A DNA stretch of 64,000 bases from Elephas maximus indicus (taxonomy: Eukaryota > Chordata > Mammalia > Proboscidea > Elephantidae). A model generated the notes under the pieces. The model was given only the letters and a program-made list of their open reading frames with translations, ran no database searches and was not told the DNA's origin. Shown here in pieces: positions 46,801-57,199 of this stretch (position 1 is its first letter; the number at the start of each line of letters is the position of its first letter). The stretch spans positions 49,725,768-49,789,767 of the forward strand of contig NC_064831.1 in assembly GCF_024166365.1 (NCBI RefSeq), read 5' to 3'. The translations under genes were made by a program, and so were the position numbers.

Positions 46801-49800
46801 TACATGTATGTGGTTATACCAGCATTTATCGAAACTCACTGAACTGTACACTTAAGATCAGAACATTTCACTGTATATAGTTTATACCTCAATAAAAAGG
46901 GGAAAAAGTCAAGTCCTGGTTTTGAGTGGCTAAAAGTCAGAGGTCGGAGGGATACGGTTTTCACTGCACACCTTTTTGTGCCTTTTGAATTTACTGTGTG
47001 CATGTATTAACAATTTTAAAATGTTGGTTAAGTTCTTTTACTTCAAACCTGTTATGTTCCTAAAATGATAGGAGAAATGTTTATTATACTTTCAAAATTA
47101 CGTAATAGCTTGAGGGAGATTTTCTATAAACATTGTATTTCTGACACAGCATTGCATTAAAAAACCTGAACAATCTTCAGTAACTCTCACCTCCGTGGCT
47201 GATGACTTTTTTATAGGGTTCGATTGCTTTCATGTCAACCCTGTGGTCCTGTTCCCCAATTCTGAACAAACGCCAGCGTCGTCCGTCTTCCTTTTCCTCT
47301 GCTGCTGTATATTCAGTAATTGAGTCTTTCCTGATTACTTCAGTAGTTTTGGGTTTTGGAAGATCATCTGTCAAAATATAAGGTTTCTAAATTACAAATT
47401 ATTTTCACAGTAAAAATCAAATTATGTGTTAACCACTTTACTATCTAATTTGATGATTCAGAACATTTTTCATTATACCATCTGCAAAATTTTAAATATC
47501 TCTTTCATATAGGAAGAAAAGCTTGCTTTTCATGAGGCTATCTTATGTTTTTTAGAAATCATAGTTCTTTAGCTTTTTTTTTAACTAATTCAGCAAAGCA
47601 CCTAATCGTAGTGCAATGTATGTCCATAAGTTCCAACAATACACACGACCATCAAAATTTTAGTATATTGGCCCTGCAACGTCTTTCTGATTCTATGAAA
47701 ACATCATCCTTGACAGTTACTACTGTGGGTTACTTCAAGTAACCATCTGGAAGCCAAATGTTTTTGTTGAGCCCATAAATTATTCTCCAAACAGTGTAAC
47801 ATCAGATAGAAAGTGGTTAACTAGCAACAATCATTTCTCATTTGATCAGTTTTATAAATCAGCAATTTACTTATAAAATTCTGAAGTGTACATGCAAAAA
47901 AAAGTGTATTTAAATCAACATTAGGCAAAATGTAAGCACCAATAGATAGGTGTAATTTATGTTTCAAGGTTGCATTTTAGCTGATTTTAATGAAGTAATG
48001 ATTTTCAGAATTGTAGTATCATAGTCCTTACCAAAAGATGGGGGGAGGGGAACCTACTGCATGTTAGTTGTCTGTTTCCAAGACAAAGCTGTTAACGGAA
48101 AATATCCTTCCAGGAAATGACTACAGCAGCATTCAAGAAAGAAGAGACAAAACACATAGGCAGAAAACTATTTCAGTATCTTTATAAAATATTGCTTATT
48201 AGTGGAATGTTTACTGGACCAGCAAACAGGGAGAAAAAAGGTACAAAAGATATATCAAGAATCTTACTCTTTACTGCAGATACCTAATGCTAATCACTGC
48301 GCTGAAGTAAACATCATTTTATTAAAGGCGGAATATATATAAATTATTTACAACTATATAAAGATACTGTAGACAGCAATTATGGAATTAAAGAAAGCAT
48401 GCAAAGCAACACACATGCCCATTGCTTTGAATTCCACGTAACTAATGGTAAGGATTAAGGCTCTGGGGCTAAGACTGTATGTTAATACAAGTTAGTCTCT
48501 TCACAAAGTATAGCACTATCAGGCAAACCTATTAAAAAAACACTCCCTCAAAATTCCTTTCTTCAGATCCTCTCTCCCCAAACTCTTAACTACTTTTAGC
48601 ATATTCACTAAATTACATGTTAAAGGTTTTTTTTTTTTTTTTTCTTCTTGTTTTCCTTAGCTGATCAACTGAATAAAAGAACACACCGTAATTATCAAAC
48701 AATATTTTGGGGGCAATCATGAACAAACTTTATAGCATTGAGGCAATTAATAAATAAAATAAAGCCACCTGTGTAATCTTCTGTAAACAGTTTTGAAAGC
48801 CATGAGAGTGTTCAGTTTTACCAGAATTTCCTATCTTAGTAACAAATGCATAAACCTTAGAAGGAATAACTTATTTCAAACAAAATCTCTTAATTCAATG
48901 ATTTTAGTTGGTCTCATGATCAAGTTTTAAGTTTTTCCAATTTTCCTAATATGAGAATGCCACTTTAAGAACATATACATATATAAAGACAAACACTCAC
49001 GAATAAAAATCAGATAACACTGAAACACTTACCTTCCCATTCGAACTCATTGCTGTTCTCTGATGGTGTCTCTAAGCCATCCAAGTCAATCTCTCCACTT
49101 TCATCCAGATCGTCTGACAACACAGAGCCATCGCTAGGATCCAGTGTCAGGCTAATGTCTGGGGCCGTTAGTTTCTTTCTTACTTTATTCCCGTTAATTT
49201 CTATTGAGTCTGGAATGGAAAACAAAGTGATGGACATATTAGAAGAAATGCTGAGATGGTCAAGTTGAGCAAGAGAAAAAACTTTACCTACTTCATTCTT
49301 GAGAAAGGTTAACATTAATTAAACACAATTCCTGTGCACTGGTTAATTTACAAACTTTGAATTTTTATCACTATTGCCTCTACGTCATGGCAAGAGATAA
49401 GTGAGGTAACTCAGTGAGGGTATGTCTTACTAAATAGTAGAGGCAGGCCTTACAGTTCCCTCTCACTACTAAAAATGACCACTCCCCTCCCTTTATTGTA
49501 CAAATTAAAAAAAACCAAAGGTATGTTTTTGGACCTTCAATTTCCAAAAATACCTACAGCATCCCAAAACTGCTTGCCTGAACGTTTAATTTATCCTTTG
49601 GCTCCCTGTGATGTAATAAAAACATAGTGTATTTTTTTCCTTAAAAACAAAATGTGTTCGAAAATAACACAGTTGAAGTTTATCATCTCACTGAAATTCT
49701 AAGTGTCAAGTTCTTACCAGGCTGGCTCTCTGGTCCAGTTACAGCTAGTATATCTGCTTCAATACTATCATCTTCTGGTAAAGGTCTAGAAGAAATATAC

Positions 49801-50964
49801 ATGCATGCTTTTAAATCTAAAAATTTTTTTTAATTAAAAAAATTCAAAGATCTTTAAAAATACCTTCTATAATTTAACAGAACACTGAGCAAAGCAGTTT
49901 CTTCAACTAGTAATTTACAACCACTTTTAAAAAACTGTCAGAGTTGACATAATCCATTTAAGTAACACATAAAAGACATAAACTTCTTAGGCAACAGTTC
50001 TTAAACAACTACAAAACAAATGTAAAAATTATAAACAACCTATAAAACAAACATAATTCAAATGCATAAACTCAATGCCATGTAAGATGCGGCTAAACTG
50101 ACACTGCAGTTCTTTTGAGTTGAGCATTCCTACACTGCTAGCATCATCATGAGCTATGCAATGACTCAGTTCTCCCACCAGCTGTCCATTCTCCAAAAGC
50201 TAAGGCACCTTACGGAGGACTGGGGTGTCTTCTGACCACGGTAGCCAGGAAGCATCATTTAAATATAAAGTCTGCCTTTGCTCTTTTTTCATTAACCCAC
50301 CTGGTGCCAATACGACTATAAATACAAGTGCAAACGTGTTCAAGTGGCTTGCCAGATGATCTAGAAAATCCTTGCTGATTTATATTTACAAAGCTTTATC
50401 TTTAAATAAAAACTGAAAATTTTCAAATTCTTGTACATAATTAAAGATTCCTCCTAGGAACCCCTCGTATCCCAGCTTAAGAAATACCTCATTAAGGCAC
50501 TGTTAGCAACAGCAAGAATTTCTGAAACTTAAATGTTCAAATCAGAAATGAAAGACAACCTATTTTTCACGAATAACACACATCAATAGTGCACCTACAC
50601 ATATAATGCGCACAGCACACCTAGAAAGATAGCGTACACAGGGGTGGCAAAGTTGGCAAACAGAACAAAAAAACTCGTATGACACATGCACTATTTGTGT
50701 AAAAATACCATATATATAAGATTACATATATAGTTGGTTGGAAAGTAAGATTCAAGACAATTATTATGTTGGAAAAGAACTTCCATTTCCTAGTATTCAA
50801 ATGATTACCTTGTAATACTGGGCTTCTTTAAGAAGCCCAGCATTCATTTAGTAAGTGACACCTCAATAAAGAATTAAAGTTTTGTTCTAAATTTGTGTTT
50901 GACAAATTGCTCACATCGGAAAATCTTCATCTTGCCATTCTTCCTTAAGTTCCACACCTTCCAT
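37762..50964 (-). CDS. BNIP2: BCL2/E1B-19K-interacting protein 2, BCH-domain scaffold (nine coding exons from the conventional ATG)
   Basis: BNIP2 is a cytosolic scaffold whose C-terminal BCH (BNIP-2 and Cdc42GAP homology, CRAL-TRIO-like) domain binds Rho-family GTPases and their regulators, affecting cell shape and differentiation. Coding exons on the minus strand: 50964-50915, 49785-49718, 49209-49033, 47367-47191, 44039-43937, 43225-43094, 41702-41616, 41523-41425 and 37813-37762. They total 945 nt, or 314 aa plus stop, the usual length. The protein starts [16 protein letters not shown], has an acidic N-terminal half ([19 protein letters not shown]), and the BCH domain runs from about residue 145 to near the end ([20 protein letters not shown] ... 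[19 protein letters not shown]). It ends [18 protein letters not shown]. All introns are GT-AG and the frame is intact. The start ATG has A at -3 and G at +4, but the frame is open further upstream (see the extension entry). Confidence 0.97.
37814..41424 (-). other. BNIP2: BNIP2 last intron
   Basis: A 3.6-kb AT-rich intron. It holds one AfroSINE (40798-40984) and a 53-bp block that resembles one in the 3'UTR. No coding sequence supported. Confidence 0.8.
40798..40984 (-). mobile_element. AfroSINE with internal poly(T)
   Basis: Minus short form whose head is interrupted by a run of about 14 T at 40925-40938. Imperfect flanking repeats 'gtattaatgttaagcc' and 'gtattaaggttaggct' suggest an old target-site duplication. 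Confidence 0.88.
41425..41523 (-). CDS. BNIP2: BNIP2 exon 9
   Basis: A 99-nt exon encoding [20 protein letters not shown] through GIPECIK. Acceptor TTCTTCTATAG; donor ATAAAACG followed by GTATGTTT. Last exon of the BCH core. Confidence 0.96.
41616..41702 (-). CDS. BNIP2: BNIP2 exon 8
   Basis: An 87-nt BCH exon encoding [20 protein letters not shown] and LAVTRPFI. Acceptor TTAACTCCAG; donor TTTATTAG followed by GTAATTT. The intron to exon 9 is only 92 bp (41524-41615). Confidence 0.94.
   Translation of the reverse strand, partial: VTEKPKISNYCTSLLVYQNTSGCYKTVY
41976..42136 (+). mobile_element. AfroSINE, short form, in BNIP2 intron
   Basis: GAAACCCTGGTGGTGTACTG head and GGTCGCTGTGAGTCAGATTC tail, followed by TTTGGTTTTC. 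Confidence 0.92.
43094..43225 (-). CDS. BNIP2: BNIP2 exon 7
   Basis: A 132-nt BCH exon encoding [20 protein letters not shown] through [10 protein letters not shown]. Acceptor GTTTTTACAG; donor GATAGAAG followed by GTAATAC. Confidence 0.94.
43937..44039 (-). CDS. BNIP2: BNIP2 exon 6
   Basis: A 103-nt BCH exon encoding [20 protein letters not shown] and [13 protein letters not shown]. Acceptor CCTCCCCCCAG; donor CTCTTTAA followed by GTAAGTAC. Confidence 0.94.
45385..46200 (-). mobile_element. Older elephant-lineage L1 3'UTR
   Basis: Minus-strand copy: 'aggggaaagttcacagagca', 'aggcaccatctagttcttct', 'tcagggtcatgtaggctgtg' and 'aagcttttaggaccccggat'. Parallel to, but more diverged than, the 10392 copy. 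Confidence 0.7.
46230..46895 (+). mobile_element. L1 ORF2 end and 3'UTR relic
   Basis: Phrases 'tagctttattcataataacc', 'atggatgaatttcagaaaca' and 'tacctcaataaaaagg' mark the 3' part of an L1M-type element. Its 3'UTR contains the palindrome cluster. Confidence 0.8.
47191..47367 (-). CDS. BNIP2: BNIP2 exon 5
   Basis: A 177-nt exon encoding [20 protein letters not shown] through KKVISHGG, where the BCH domain begins. Acceptor TTTTGACAG; donor CACGGAG followed by GTGAGAG. Confidence 0.96.
49033..49209 (-). CDS. BNIP2: BNIP2 exon 4
   Basis: A 177-nt exon carrying [20 protein letters not shown] and the acidic stretch through [10 protein letters not shown]. Acceptor TTTCCATTCCAG; donor TGGGAAG followed by GTAAGTG. 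The Asp/Glu-rich sequence belongs to the N-terminal regulatory half. Confidence 0.95.
49718..49785 (-). CDS. BNIP2: BNIP2 exon 3
   Basis: A 68-nt exon encoding [20 protein letters not shown] and the following QP. Acceptor TTCTTCTAG; donor CCAGCCTG followed by GTAAGAA. Too short for an ORF scan; recognised by its protein match and phase. Confidence 0.93.
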
Positions 50965-51021
50965 CCTCAGCCTGGCCTCAATGTCAACTACAAGCTCCTG
51001 ATAATCCAGAGGGCCAATGTC
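50915..51021 (-). CDS. BNIP2: BNIP2 exon 2, conventional start codon
   Basis: Acceptor CTTCACAG before GACATTGGCC; donor TTTCCGAT followed by GTGAGC. The conventional ATG is at 50964-50962. The 57 nt before it contain no stop and would encode DIGPLDYQELVVDIEARLR, which looks like real protein sequence. Confidence 0.93.
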
Positions 51022-51380
51022 CTGTGAAGGAGACAAAAAATTTTATAATCATCTGTGACTTATTTTCCACTTGACTTTTTATCTGCTGAAAAGGTACACA
51101 TTAGTTCATACCTTCACCCTGTTAACCACTGAGTTTTAGCTTTAGTTCAATGGTTTGGTCATGAAATCAATTTACTGGGTTACAATCACCTTTTTTCCCC
51201 CCTTTTAAGAAGTAGAGTAGAAAACAAAACATTCCTGTATGTAGTACTTTTTTCATTGTTCAGTAAAAATATCTGTTTTCAGTTGCGTATTGAATGTGTG
51301 TCCTAGATTGTGATTTCAATTAATTAAATCTTTTGTCCTTTGGATCGGGGTTGAATCTGGAAATTGAACACCAGTAAAGA

Positions 51381-51932
51381 GAGCTAACAGAAAGGCGGGA
51401 GGTCCAAACCCACCAGCTGCTCCACAGGAGAAAACACCTGGGGATCTGCTTCTGTAGACTCCAAAAAACCAAACCCATTGCTGTCGAATCAATTCCGACA
51501 GTTACCCTATAGGATATGCAGAATTGCCGCACAGGGTTTCCAAGGGTGTACTCTTTACAGAAGCAGACTGTCACATCTTTCTCCTGTGGAGTGGCTGGTG
51601 GGTGTGAACTGCCAACCATCTGGTTAGTAGCAGAGCAATTCAGCACTTGGCAACCAGGGCTCTTTCCCTGAAGATTAAAACCAAAACCATCCCGTTGCCG
51701 TTGAGTCAATTCTGACTCACAGAGACCCTACAGGACAGAGTAGACCTGCCCCACGGGGTTTCCAAGGAGCGCCTGGCGGATTCAAACTGCTCACCTTTCG
51801 GTTAGCAGCTGTAGCACTTAACTGCTATGCCACCAGGGTTTCCCTAATTACAGCCTAGGAAACCTTATGGCAGTTCTACTCTGCCATATAGGGTTGCTAG
51901 AAGTGACTCAACGACATACAACAACAAAAAGC
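51381..51932. mobile_element. Nested AfroSINE cluster
   Basis: A plus-strand long-form SINE (51381-51459, about 51664-51676, 51845-51932) is interrupted by two minus-strand copies (about 51460-51662 and 51677-51844). The plus pieces join in order: head, GATCTGCTTCTGTA, then TTACAGCCTAGGAAACC and the tail. Confidence 0.85.
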
Positions 51933-52608
51933 ATTTACACTCTCAAAGATCAGTCAAGCTAAGCAGTATTTTATGATTTATATTTCCTTCTTTATAGGTT
52001 CAGTGTCACAATTTCCAGGCCACTTAAAGAAGTCTGTCTATTCGTTAACTGTTCAGTAAACGAATTACACCACATTTTGATTTGCTTCATATCTACAACA
52101 TGACTTTCTTATATAGTTTGGAATAAGCTTTCAGAGACTGATGAATGTCTCTGTTTAAGCAAGGCCGTATTTTAACTTAGACCATGAATTTTTAATTTTT
52201 CCAAGGAAGGGTATGCATGCCAATATCTTCGTTTTCATAAAGTGAGGAGTCTAGAGGTATTCCCTTTGGTTGATGAAATAAGAAACAGAGGTTTAGGTGT
52301 ATTAAAGGAGTCATGAAAATCAACTGGTCAATAGTGCAACTACTTACTGACTTACCTAGACGGGGCTAGAGGTGGTATATGAGTATTGAGTTCACTTATG
52401 TTACAGTAAGTCAACAGATGTCTAAAGTTACTCAGTAAATAGAAGTAAAAATATATTTCTTAAGAGATATAAAGTATCACTAGAAGTACTAACTTCTAGC
52501 AACTGACTAGACTAAAATTAAAGCGGCTGACATCAATGGAAGAGAACAGAGGGTAGGACGCAGAGACTAAATGATGCTTTTCCTTGCAAAAACCTTCTAT
52601 TTTATACA

Positions 52609-52661
52609 CACACACACACACACACACATACATATGTATTTGTGTGTATATATATATATAA
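52609..52661. repeat. (CA)n and (TA)n microsatellite
   Basis: ACACACAC followed by TATATATA tracts in BNIP2 intron 1. Confidence 0.95.
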
Positions 52662-53087
52662 ACTTTACAGGTAAATTTTAAAAAATGGTGCCAGCCATTC
52701 ACACTCACATCATCGAGTCTTCTAAAATAAAGATCTGGTCATGTTTTATGGTTGCCTTATCTACTCTGTCATGACTACACTCAAAAGATGCACAAAGTTG
52801 TATAGAAAACGCATTGTTTTCCAGAATAATCACAACAAAACTACCATGGAAATTCTCTGAAGTGTCAGATTTCACATGGTAAAATAAATTCGTATCTCCA
52901 GCAAGGCTGAGAGGCTCTCTTCCCAGTTTGAATTCTTAACTTATGCTCAAGGGAAGGCTTCAAACATTCCCAAAAGGTTTAACATTTTTAAGAACCCACT
53001 TGTGAGCACAGAAAAAATGGCAAACGCTGACTCTTCCCCACCAATGTGTTTGCTTGGAAAAGTCAGTTTATTTGTATACAGGAGTTA

Positions 53088-53257
53088 ACCAAACCAAACC
53101 AAATCCACTGCCATTGAGTCAATTCCAATTCATAGCGACCCTACAGGACAGAGTAGAACTGCCCCACGTGGTTTCCAAGGAGCACCTGGTGGATTCAAAC
53201 TGCCAACCTTTTGGTTAACAGCCGTAGCTGTCAACCACTACACCACCAGGGTTTCCA
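53088..53257 (-). mobile_element. AfroSINE, short form
   Basis: CCATTGAGTCAATTCCAATT start of tail, CCTGGTGGATTCAAACTGCC and TACACCACCAGGGTTTCC at the head end. Confidence 0.92.
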
Positions 53258-55089
53258 CGTAGGAATAAGGCATTTCTAATTCTCTGGGAAAACATGAAGC
53301 CAGGCTATCTTGAGAAATTAATAAAAAAACACTTAAAATACAATAAGCTTGATTTAGCAGTTCCTCTGTCTCTAACACACAGCTTATATTTTAAAGTCAT
53401 TTTAACACACATCTTCAATGGTCACTTTAGATTGTTTTCTGACAGCAACCCTCTTCAGCTCTACATTGGGAAAAGTAAACTAAAGGTGACACATACCTTA
53501 CCAAACGACCACTTCCATTTAGGCACAGAATCAGCAGAAAAGACCTCAAGATTATAACCAAGAAGACCAAACACTTATAACTCCAGTAATACTTATTGTT
53601 CCAGTAACACTCATTACTCCAGAAGTATGCTCAAGTGCGACCGAAGCATTCTATCGCTAAAGATTGAAAACTGGCAAGGTCTTCCAAATTTTTAGTCACT
53701 ACAACTCTCAATGTTAAGTTTTCTAAGTCTTTGGTACTCATTGTAAAGTGAACAAATTTATTTCCCTAAATTTAATAATCAGAAAAGCTTCGCATTTTCT
53801 TGTCTCACTTTTTACTAGGTGTTAGAAAAATTTAAGGGTATTCGGGGGGGGATGTCTTTTTCAAATTCCCACATAATTAGAAAACTTTCTAATATTTCCA
53901 AAACAAAAGCAGTAATTGAAAGTTGTTACAGTATATTCCCAACACCTAGCACAGTGCCTGGCACATAGGTCTGTAAATATTAGACGAGTATTTAATTACA
54001 AAGTACGACACAGGGCAGCAAGCTTTTCTTCAATCTCTTATGCTCATTTTGCTTACTAAACTTCATAAACAGATTTCCTCTTATGTTTTACCTCTAAAAA
54101 TATTTTGTAGCAACCTATCTACAGGTAATAGGTATTTCTGTTGGTAAAATTATTTCTTCTTTGTAAGAGGAAATATATATATTGCAAAATTCTAGAAGAC
54201 AAATCATGCCTTTTAGCTGCTTTACCACTTGAATAGGTTCTGAAAACAGCTCCTCCACACAAATACAGCCCAAGCCCTTCGGCACGCTCAGGGTATTCAA
54301 TTTTTACTCTAGTATCACGTTGAATTATGTGATGTACATACAGCACAGTAGGTAGCATGGAGATTTAGTTTGGGGTAATAATTAAGTCAGTTAAACAGAA
54401 TCTAGGAGAAAAGACAGACACATTCACTCTTAACCATCTCACCATGAATTTTAGGAGAGAAAGTACACTAGGGAGATAAACATAGTTTAACAACTCAGAG
54501 AGTTCGGTTCTTGGAAACACTCCATTATCAGGCAGATGTAAGAAAAGGAAGCCAACAAGAAAGGATAATACAAGCACAATCACTTTGAAGGAAATTAGAA
54601 TATTGCTGACTCATAAATTAACTGTGGTAATTTCCCATTTTTTGTTCATAGTTTTTTTGCAAATCAGAATGGGGAAATAACACTTTAAGACACTATTTGT
54701 TAAAATAACCCAATGCAACAGGGATAACCTGGTATCTCGATAGACTGGTGGTAGTGGTGGCACGTCCTTAGTTTTATGCCAGTCATCTGTGGAGGCCATA
54801 AAGACGAGTTAGAAAGAATCACTGACCTCATCCAAGTTAAAGAGCAAGAGGATAACGGATTTCCTCCTGACAGAGCTTCAGAGGGGAAGTGTGGTGGTGG
54901 TAAACCCAACCAACATGAAGACAGGGGCTTCTCCATGTCACTCAGCAGTGTCAGCAAAAAGTAAATACTAAGACCATGTTTAGAACCATTTTAACTATAG
55001 CAATTTTACATGGCAAATTTTACTATTATGTAGTTTAACACTGCTATTGGAATAAATGCTAGGAACCACTATCTATGCTGAAATAAAGA

Positions 55090-55372
55090 CAAATTTGTTC
55101 ATTTTTGGAAGAAGTAGAAGCAGAATGCTCCTTAGATACAAGGATAGTGAGATTTCACCTCACATACTTTGGACATCATACTTTGTAGAGGGTCACCAAA
55201 AAAGAAGACGACCCTCAATGAGATGGACTGACACAGTGGCTGCAAAAATAGCCTCAAACATAGCAACAACTGTGAGCATGGCACAGGACCGGGCAGTGTT
55301 TCCTTCCCTTTGTACATAGGGTTGCTATGAGTCGAAATTGACTTGAGGGCACCTAACAATAACAACGACGAT
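55090..55372 (+). mobile_element. RTE-type LINE, 3' tip
   Basis: Short 3' piece with GCTCCTTAGATACAAGGATA, CACAGTGGCTGCAAAAATAG and tail GGGCACCTAACAATAACAAC. Confidence 0.88.
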
Positions 55373-55723
55373 GCTGAAATCAATTACAGCTGGCAGAAGG
55401 AAATGCCTAAGCAAGCCTTTCACTTCCCCATTCAAACTCTAAATAGTTATGTTCAGTTTTGTCCTCTGAGCTTGGCAACACTGGTAGCCATATAGGAAAA
55501 TACTTTAGACTAGCCTATGTGTTTATGAAGATCACCAAAACACTCCCCCCAAAATTCTGTTTGTTTGTAATTGCACACAGATTTTTAAGGATGAAATAAA
55601 TGAGATGCTTTATCAGAAATGTTAAAACAAAATTCCAAGAAAAACATGAATGGTGCTAAATTTTCTCAAAATTGTGAGAATAAAGCTAAATATAATCATA
55701 TAGCACCTAGGAGAGAAGACTTA

Positions 55724-55780
55724 TAGGGTTGCTATGAGTCGGAAGTGACTTGATGGCAACAGGTTTTTTTTTTTTTTTTC
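55724..55780 (+). mobile_element. AfroSINE 3' fragment
   Basis: GGTTGCTATGAGTCGGAAGT then TTGATGGCAACAGG and poly(T). Confidence 0.85.
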
Positions 55781-56825
55781 TTTTTTAAACGAAAGAAGAC
55801 AGAACACAAACTCAAAAGAAGAGAGCAAAAAGGTACATTAAATTATTAGTATGCAGAACATCTTGGAGATGCCCCAGGACCCTAAAAGATTAAAGTCTAA
55901 CAGCTGATCTCTGCCACTTTGTTGTAGAGTTAGAAATATTGGCTGTAATATAAAACCATAAGCTTGGAGTATTACTACCAACACAGGATATCAGCACTGT
56001 GCTTCACGGGGTCTAAGCTTCACAAGCCATCACTGCCAGTCAAAGCTAACCTACTGCTCTGGCTATACTACCTGCGTCAGATGTTTCGCCCTCACTGCTC
56101 CTCTCACCTGCGTTACTCCACAAAGACCCAACTGAACTTCCTTCCCAAAAAGTGTTTTTTACATTTACTAATCACTTTAACACCAATCATCTCATATGTC
56201 CTAACCAACAATTCTATGAGGTATAAAACACTGGTGTTGTCACTGCCATTTTATTTGATACTGTATAGGAGACAACTGAAACTACACCAAGGTTTAACAC
56301 CTAGGTTCCTAGTCAGAACTGTTTCTAATCCAGGACAGTGTCTCCAGTTCAGTGGCAACTTTATACAGAATACGCCTGTAAGGCCAGATTTGGTTACACT
56401 CAGCTTCAACGGTCCTCATAATGTCTAATGACTGTAACAGCACTGACTCGTGATGATCTAGTTCAAAGTCCACGTTTGCAGAAGTGGACCTGCCATACTT
56501 CCTGTCTAAACCCCATAGAATCTGACTGCGACAGAGGTGACCAGCGACGACCAGATATGGAGCTTAGAGAAAATGTACAATGACAAGTACACGGTAGAAG
56601 AAAATGCACAAGAAGATCACGAAGAAATTAGTCTGCAGGTATCTTAACTGGATAACTTCAGCTACATTTGTGAGGAAACTTATTATCCATTTACAAATTG
56701 CAGAAATTTTAATCAAACATTAGGAAAATATATTTAAGAAATAGTAAAGAAATGAGGTATTAGGAGACAAAGGCCTTAGTCAAAGAAAGGTGAGTATGAA
56801 AAACACACACCCAAATCCTAACTGC

Positions 56826-56881
56826 AGACCTTTTTGGTTAGCAGCCCGACCACTTAACCACTACTCCACCCCGGTTTCCAT
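56826..56881 (-). mobile_element. AfroSINE 5' fragment
   Basis: TTTTTGGTTAGCAGCCCGAC then ACTTAACCACTACTCCACC; only the tRNA-like head is left. Confidence 0.82.
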
Positions 56882-57199
56882 CACATACTTAGCACTGATT
56901 TACTGAACCAATTATCCGGGAGGCATTGTGACTACCTAGATGAACAGGAAAAAGCTGTGTCTGCAAAGAGTTTCCGGAACTGCTTCAAAGAAAAGGGATA
57001 AAGACTCATATTATTTCTGATTTAACACGAGGCGATCCCGTACATCTCCAGTGGCAACAGACGCACCCAGGGAACCCAAATCATTTTGCCAGGTGTTTAC
57101 AGGCCAAAGACAGAGTGTCTGAATCCATGCAGGAACTCGACTTTTCACGTACACACCCTATATTTGGGCTGGCTGGCTCAGGAAGCTTTAATAAAGCCC

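Noticed and set aside
54719-54790. Possible alternative BNIP2 exon (minus strand, CCACAG before ATGACTGG, frame PPLPPVYRDTR)
   Set aside because: The acceptor is acceptable but the donor (CAG followed by GTTATC) is weak, and the conventional exon 1 to exon 2 join already works. Not enough to call.
55964-56428. 154-codon plus-strand ORF in BNIP2 intron 1
   Set aside because: Its second half overlaps a MIR-like repeat ('caattctatgaggtataaaa'), the amino-acid pattern is not protein-like, and there is no promoter or splice context.
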